Below are positions 4,873-6,481 of a stretch of 6,481 nt of DNA, one piece after another (position 1 is the first letter of the stretch; each line of letters begins with the position of its first letter). A program made the translations under genes and the position numbers. The DNA is taken from positions 1 through 6,481 of the forward strand of contig CANJYI010000163.1 in the NCBI GenBank assembly GCA_947478975.1, in the 5' to 3' direction. Below the pieces are notes generated by a model. It saw only the letters and a program-made list of their open reading frames with translations. It ran no database searches and was not told the DNA's origin. This DNA is from Chthoniobacteraceae bacterium. GTDB taxonomy: Bacteria; Verrucomicrobiota; Verrucomicrobiia; Chthoniobacterales; Chthoniobacteraceae.

Positions 4873-6174
4873 ATGAAAATCCTGCGTGCGCTCCTGCTTT
4901 TTCTCTGCCTTTGCGAATCATCCTGGGCTGCGCCGTCGGCCCAGTTTCAAGACGGTGAGCAGTGGTGCGCCATTGGTGACAGCATCACGCACGGCGGCCC
5001 GTACCACAGGTACGTGTACCTTTACTACACCACCCGGTTTCCACACCGGAAAATCGACCTCTTCAATTGCGGCATATCGGGTGACACCGCCGGGGGGGCG
5101 CTGAGGCGTTTCGAGGGGGACATTCTCCGGCACAAGCCCACGGTGGCGACCATCATGCTGGGGATGAACGACGTAAGCCGCGGTTTGTATGAAGAGGGCG
5201 CGGCCGCGCCGGACCTGCAGCAGAAGCGGGAGACCGCCTTGGCAACGCATTCGGCGAACATGCGAAAGCTTGCGGAACGCCTCCAAGCGGCGGGCAGCAG
5301 GTTGGTGTTTCTGACGCCGAGCATCTACGACGAAACCGCTCAAATTCCGCGCCCCAACGCACCCGGCGTCAACGGGGCGCTCGGGCGTTGTGCCGAAGGC
5401 GCCCGGCAACTGGCGGAGGAGTTTCACGGGAGCCTCGTCGATTTCCACGCAGCCATGGGCGCGCTCAATACGCGGATGCAGCAGGCGGATCCGCAGTTTA
5501 CGCTCATCGGCGCGGACCGGATTCATCCGGGCGAAACCGGCCATTTGGTGATGGCCTATCTTTTGCTCAAAGCGCAGGAGGCGCCCATGTTTGTGGCCAA
5601 CCTCACGGTGGACGCCGCAGGGAAGGACAGTCTTAGTTTCACTCGGACGGAGGAGGCGCTGCCTTTTCCGGTGCCGAGCGGGGCGGCTTCGGGGCTCAAG
5701 CTTGTGCCCTTCATGGAGGAGTTGAACCAAGAGCGGCTTTGCGTGACCTCGCTCGCGGAGGGCTCCTACCAGCTCTCCATCGATGGCGAGCCGGTGGAGC
5801 GGTTTACGGCAGCTCAATTGAGCGCCGGAATCAACCTCGCGGAGTTTCACTCCACGCCGCAGTACAAGCAGGCGCTGGCGGTCGCGGCGCTCGACGAAAG
5901 GCGGCACGAACTCGTAAAGCAGCTGCGCGTTATTGATTACGTGGAATGGAAGATGGGGCGTGAGATTGGGGATCCCACCGAGTTCGACCATGTGGCGGCA
6001 GCACAAAAACAGCTGGAGGACCCGAAGATCACCGGCTGGCCGAAGGACCGGGTGAAGGATTATGTCGGGATCAAGCCCAAGCAGCAGGTGCTGCGGCAGC
6101 AGCTGGAGACGGTGCTCAGCGAGATGCGCCAGGCGGCGCTCCCTCGGGCGCATGAGTTTGTCCTCGGCAGATAG
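4873..6174 (+). CDS. Secreted SGNH/GDSL-family hydrolase (probable esterase)
   Basis: 433 residues from ATG 4873 (an upstream TTG at 4867 would add two). The signal peptide MKILRALLLFLCLCESSWA is probably cleaved after Ala19. The SGNH catalytic blocks are all present: block I GDSIT with nucleophile Ser37; block II ISGDT with Gly70; block III GMND with Asn99; block V DRIHPGETGH with Asp215 and His218. The catalytic domain spans ~24–235. The remaining ~200 residues begin with a β-rich stretch (GSYQLSIDGEPVERFTAAQL, then INLAEF) and end in charged helices. I recall a similar extension in GDSL-family proteins of Planctomycetota and Verrucomicrobiota. Expected activity is hydrolysis of an ester, most plausibly acetyl groups on a polysaccharide, outside the cytoplasm; the substrate cannot be read from sequence. 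The gene is convergent with the metallopeptidase-like gene, with only 18 nt between stop codons. Family very sure, substrate unknown. Confidence 0.95.
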   Translation: MKILRALLLFLCLCESSWAAPSAQFQDGEQWCAIGDSITHGGPYHRYVYLYYTTRFPHRKIDLFNCGISGDTAGGALRRFEGDILRHKPTVATIMLGMNDVSRGLYEEGAAAPDLQQKRETALATHSANMRKLAERLQAAGSRLVFLTPSIYDETAQIPRPNAPGVNGALGRCAEGARQLAEEFHGSLVDFHAAMGALNTRMQQADPQFTLIGADRIHPGETGHLVMAYLLLKAQEAPMFVANLTVDAAGKDSLSFTRTEEALPFPVPSGAASGLKLVPFMEELNQERLCVTSLAEGSYQLSIDGEPVERFTAAQLSAGINLAEFHSTPQYKQALAVAALDERRHELVKQLRVIDYVEWKMGREIGDPTEFDHVAAAQKQLEDPKITGWPKDRVKDYVGIKPKQQVLRQQLETVLSEMRQAALPRAHEFVLGR

Positions 6175-6192
6175 AGGGCTGGCTGGGCCCCT

Positions 6193-6481
6193 TTAGCGCT
6201 GGGGCTCGCGGGCGCCGGGGCCACCCGGCGCGGCTGCTGGATTGACCGACCACCAGCGGCCCATGTTTTCAAAGAGGCCGGGTTCCGCCTGTTTGAGCTC
6301 CGCTCGGTTGAAGGGATAGAAATCGTTCACTCCGAAGTAGGCCTCGGTCATTTCGGCAAAGAACTCCTTCTGGTTAGTCAGGGCGTAGTGCTGGGTCAGG
6401 CCGCCCTCAATGTGCAGCGTCTTGTCGTATTTACGGGTGTCCCGGAACGCCTCCCACGCCTGTTTGATTTCAGCGTGTTCA
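6193..6481 (-). CDS. C-terminal part of an ATLF-like (anthrax lethal factor-type) zinc metallopeptidase, 5' end outside window
   Basis: An open frame enters from the right edge and ends with TAA at 6193–6195, giving 95 visible residues. The diagnostic stretch is TNQKEFFAEMTEAYFG followed by VNDFYPFNRAELKQAEPG. This resembles the end of the lethal-factor catalytic fold (NEAEFFAEAF in the toxin), where a Glu in EFFAE supplies the third zinc ligand; related bacterial and fungal zincins share the NDFYPFNR…ELK…P pattern. The HExxH motif, which should lie upstream, is outside the window, so catalytic competence cannot be judged. The last ~17 residues (AAAPGGPGAREPQR) form a Pro/Gly/Ala-rich, probably disordered tail coded by a GC-rich hairpin. 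Convergent with the SGNH gene. The open frame is certain; the family call is from motif memory. Confidence 0.75.
   Translation of the reverse strand, partial: EHAEIKQAWEAFRDTRKYDKTLHIEGGLTQHYALTNQKEFFAEMTEAYFGVNDFYPFNRAELKQAEPGLFENMGRWWSVNPAAAPGGPGAREPQR
6212..6231. terminator. GC hairpin at the convergent gene ends
   Basis: GCGCCGGG and CCCGGCGC form a perfect 8-bp stem with a 4-nt loop. On the plus strand it lies 37 nt after the SGNH stop. On the minus strand it falls inside the last codons of the metallopeptidase-like gene. It is symmetrical, so it could stall transcription from either side, but neither strand shows a T-tract. It may simply reflect the GC-rich Pro/Gly tail it encodes. Confidence 0.3.

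Noticed and set aside
4918..6153. 411-codon open frame on the minus strand
   Set aside because: Antisense shadow of the SGNH gene, whose own frame has every catalytic block; the antisense product is Arg/Leu/His-rich with no motif.

Overview
This is a GC-rich window from a bacterium of the Planctomycetota–Verrucomicrobiota–Chlamydiota superphylum. Verrucomicrobiota seems the most likely phylum, but that is an inference. It rests on a PSCyt1/PSCyt2/PSD1 cytochrome-domain protein, a tandem DUF1080 protein, a secreted SGNH hydrolase with the C-terminal region common in these phyla, and short palindromic intergenic repeats built on 'ATCTGCG…GCGGATAAA'. No mobile-element, phage, CRISPR or RNA gene was recognised.

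Layout. Positions 1–1916 (minus) hold the N-terminal 638 residues of a secreted PSCyt1–PSCyt2–coiled coil–PSD1 protein that runs off the left edge. A 526-nt non-coding stretch (1917–2442) separates it from the divergent gene 2443–3873 (plus), a secreted protein with two DUF1080 (3-keto-disaccharide hydrolase-type) domains. This stretch carries palindromes and one copy of an inverted-repeat element. A second, related copy lies just after the DUF1080 gene (3917–4009), so that gene is bracketed by the repeat. Next comes an unrecognised, probably cytoplasmic 228-residue protein (4093–4779), a strong stem-loop (4791–4838), and a secreted SGNH/GDSL hydrolase (4873–6174). At the right edge, convergent with it, is the C-terminus of a probable anthrax-lethal-factor-type (ATLF-like) zinc metallopeptidase (6193–6481, minus).

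How the genes may work together. Three of the five proteins show clear signal peptides, and the DUF1080 and SGNH families act on glycans, their glycosides or esters. The most economical reading is a periplasmic or envelope carbohydrate-processing neighbourhood, with the multi-heme PSCyt protein possibly handling electrons. The families are seen in the sequence; the shared pathway is inferred. Nothing here amounts to a demonstrable new system. The best leads are the repeat pair around the DUF1080 gene, the orphan 228-residue protein, and the divergent PSCyt/DUF1080 pairing.
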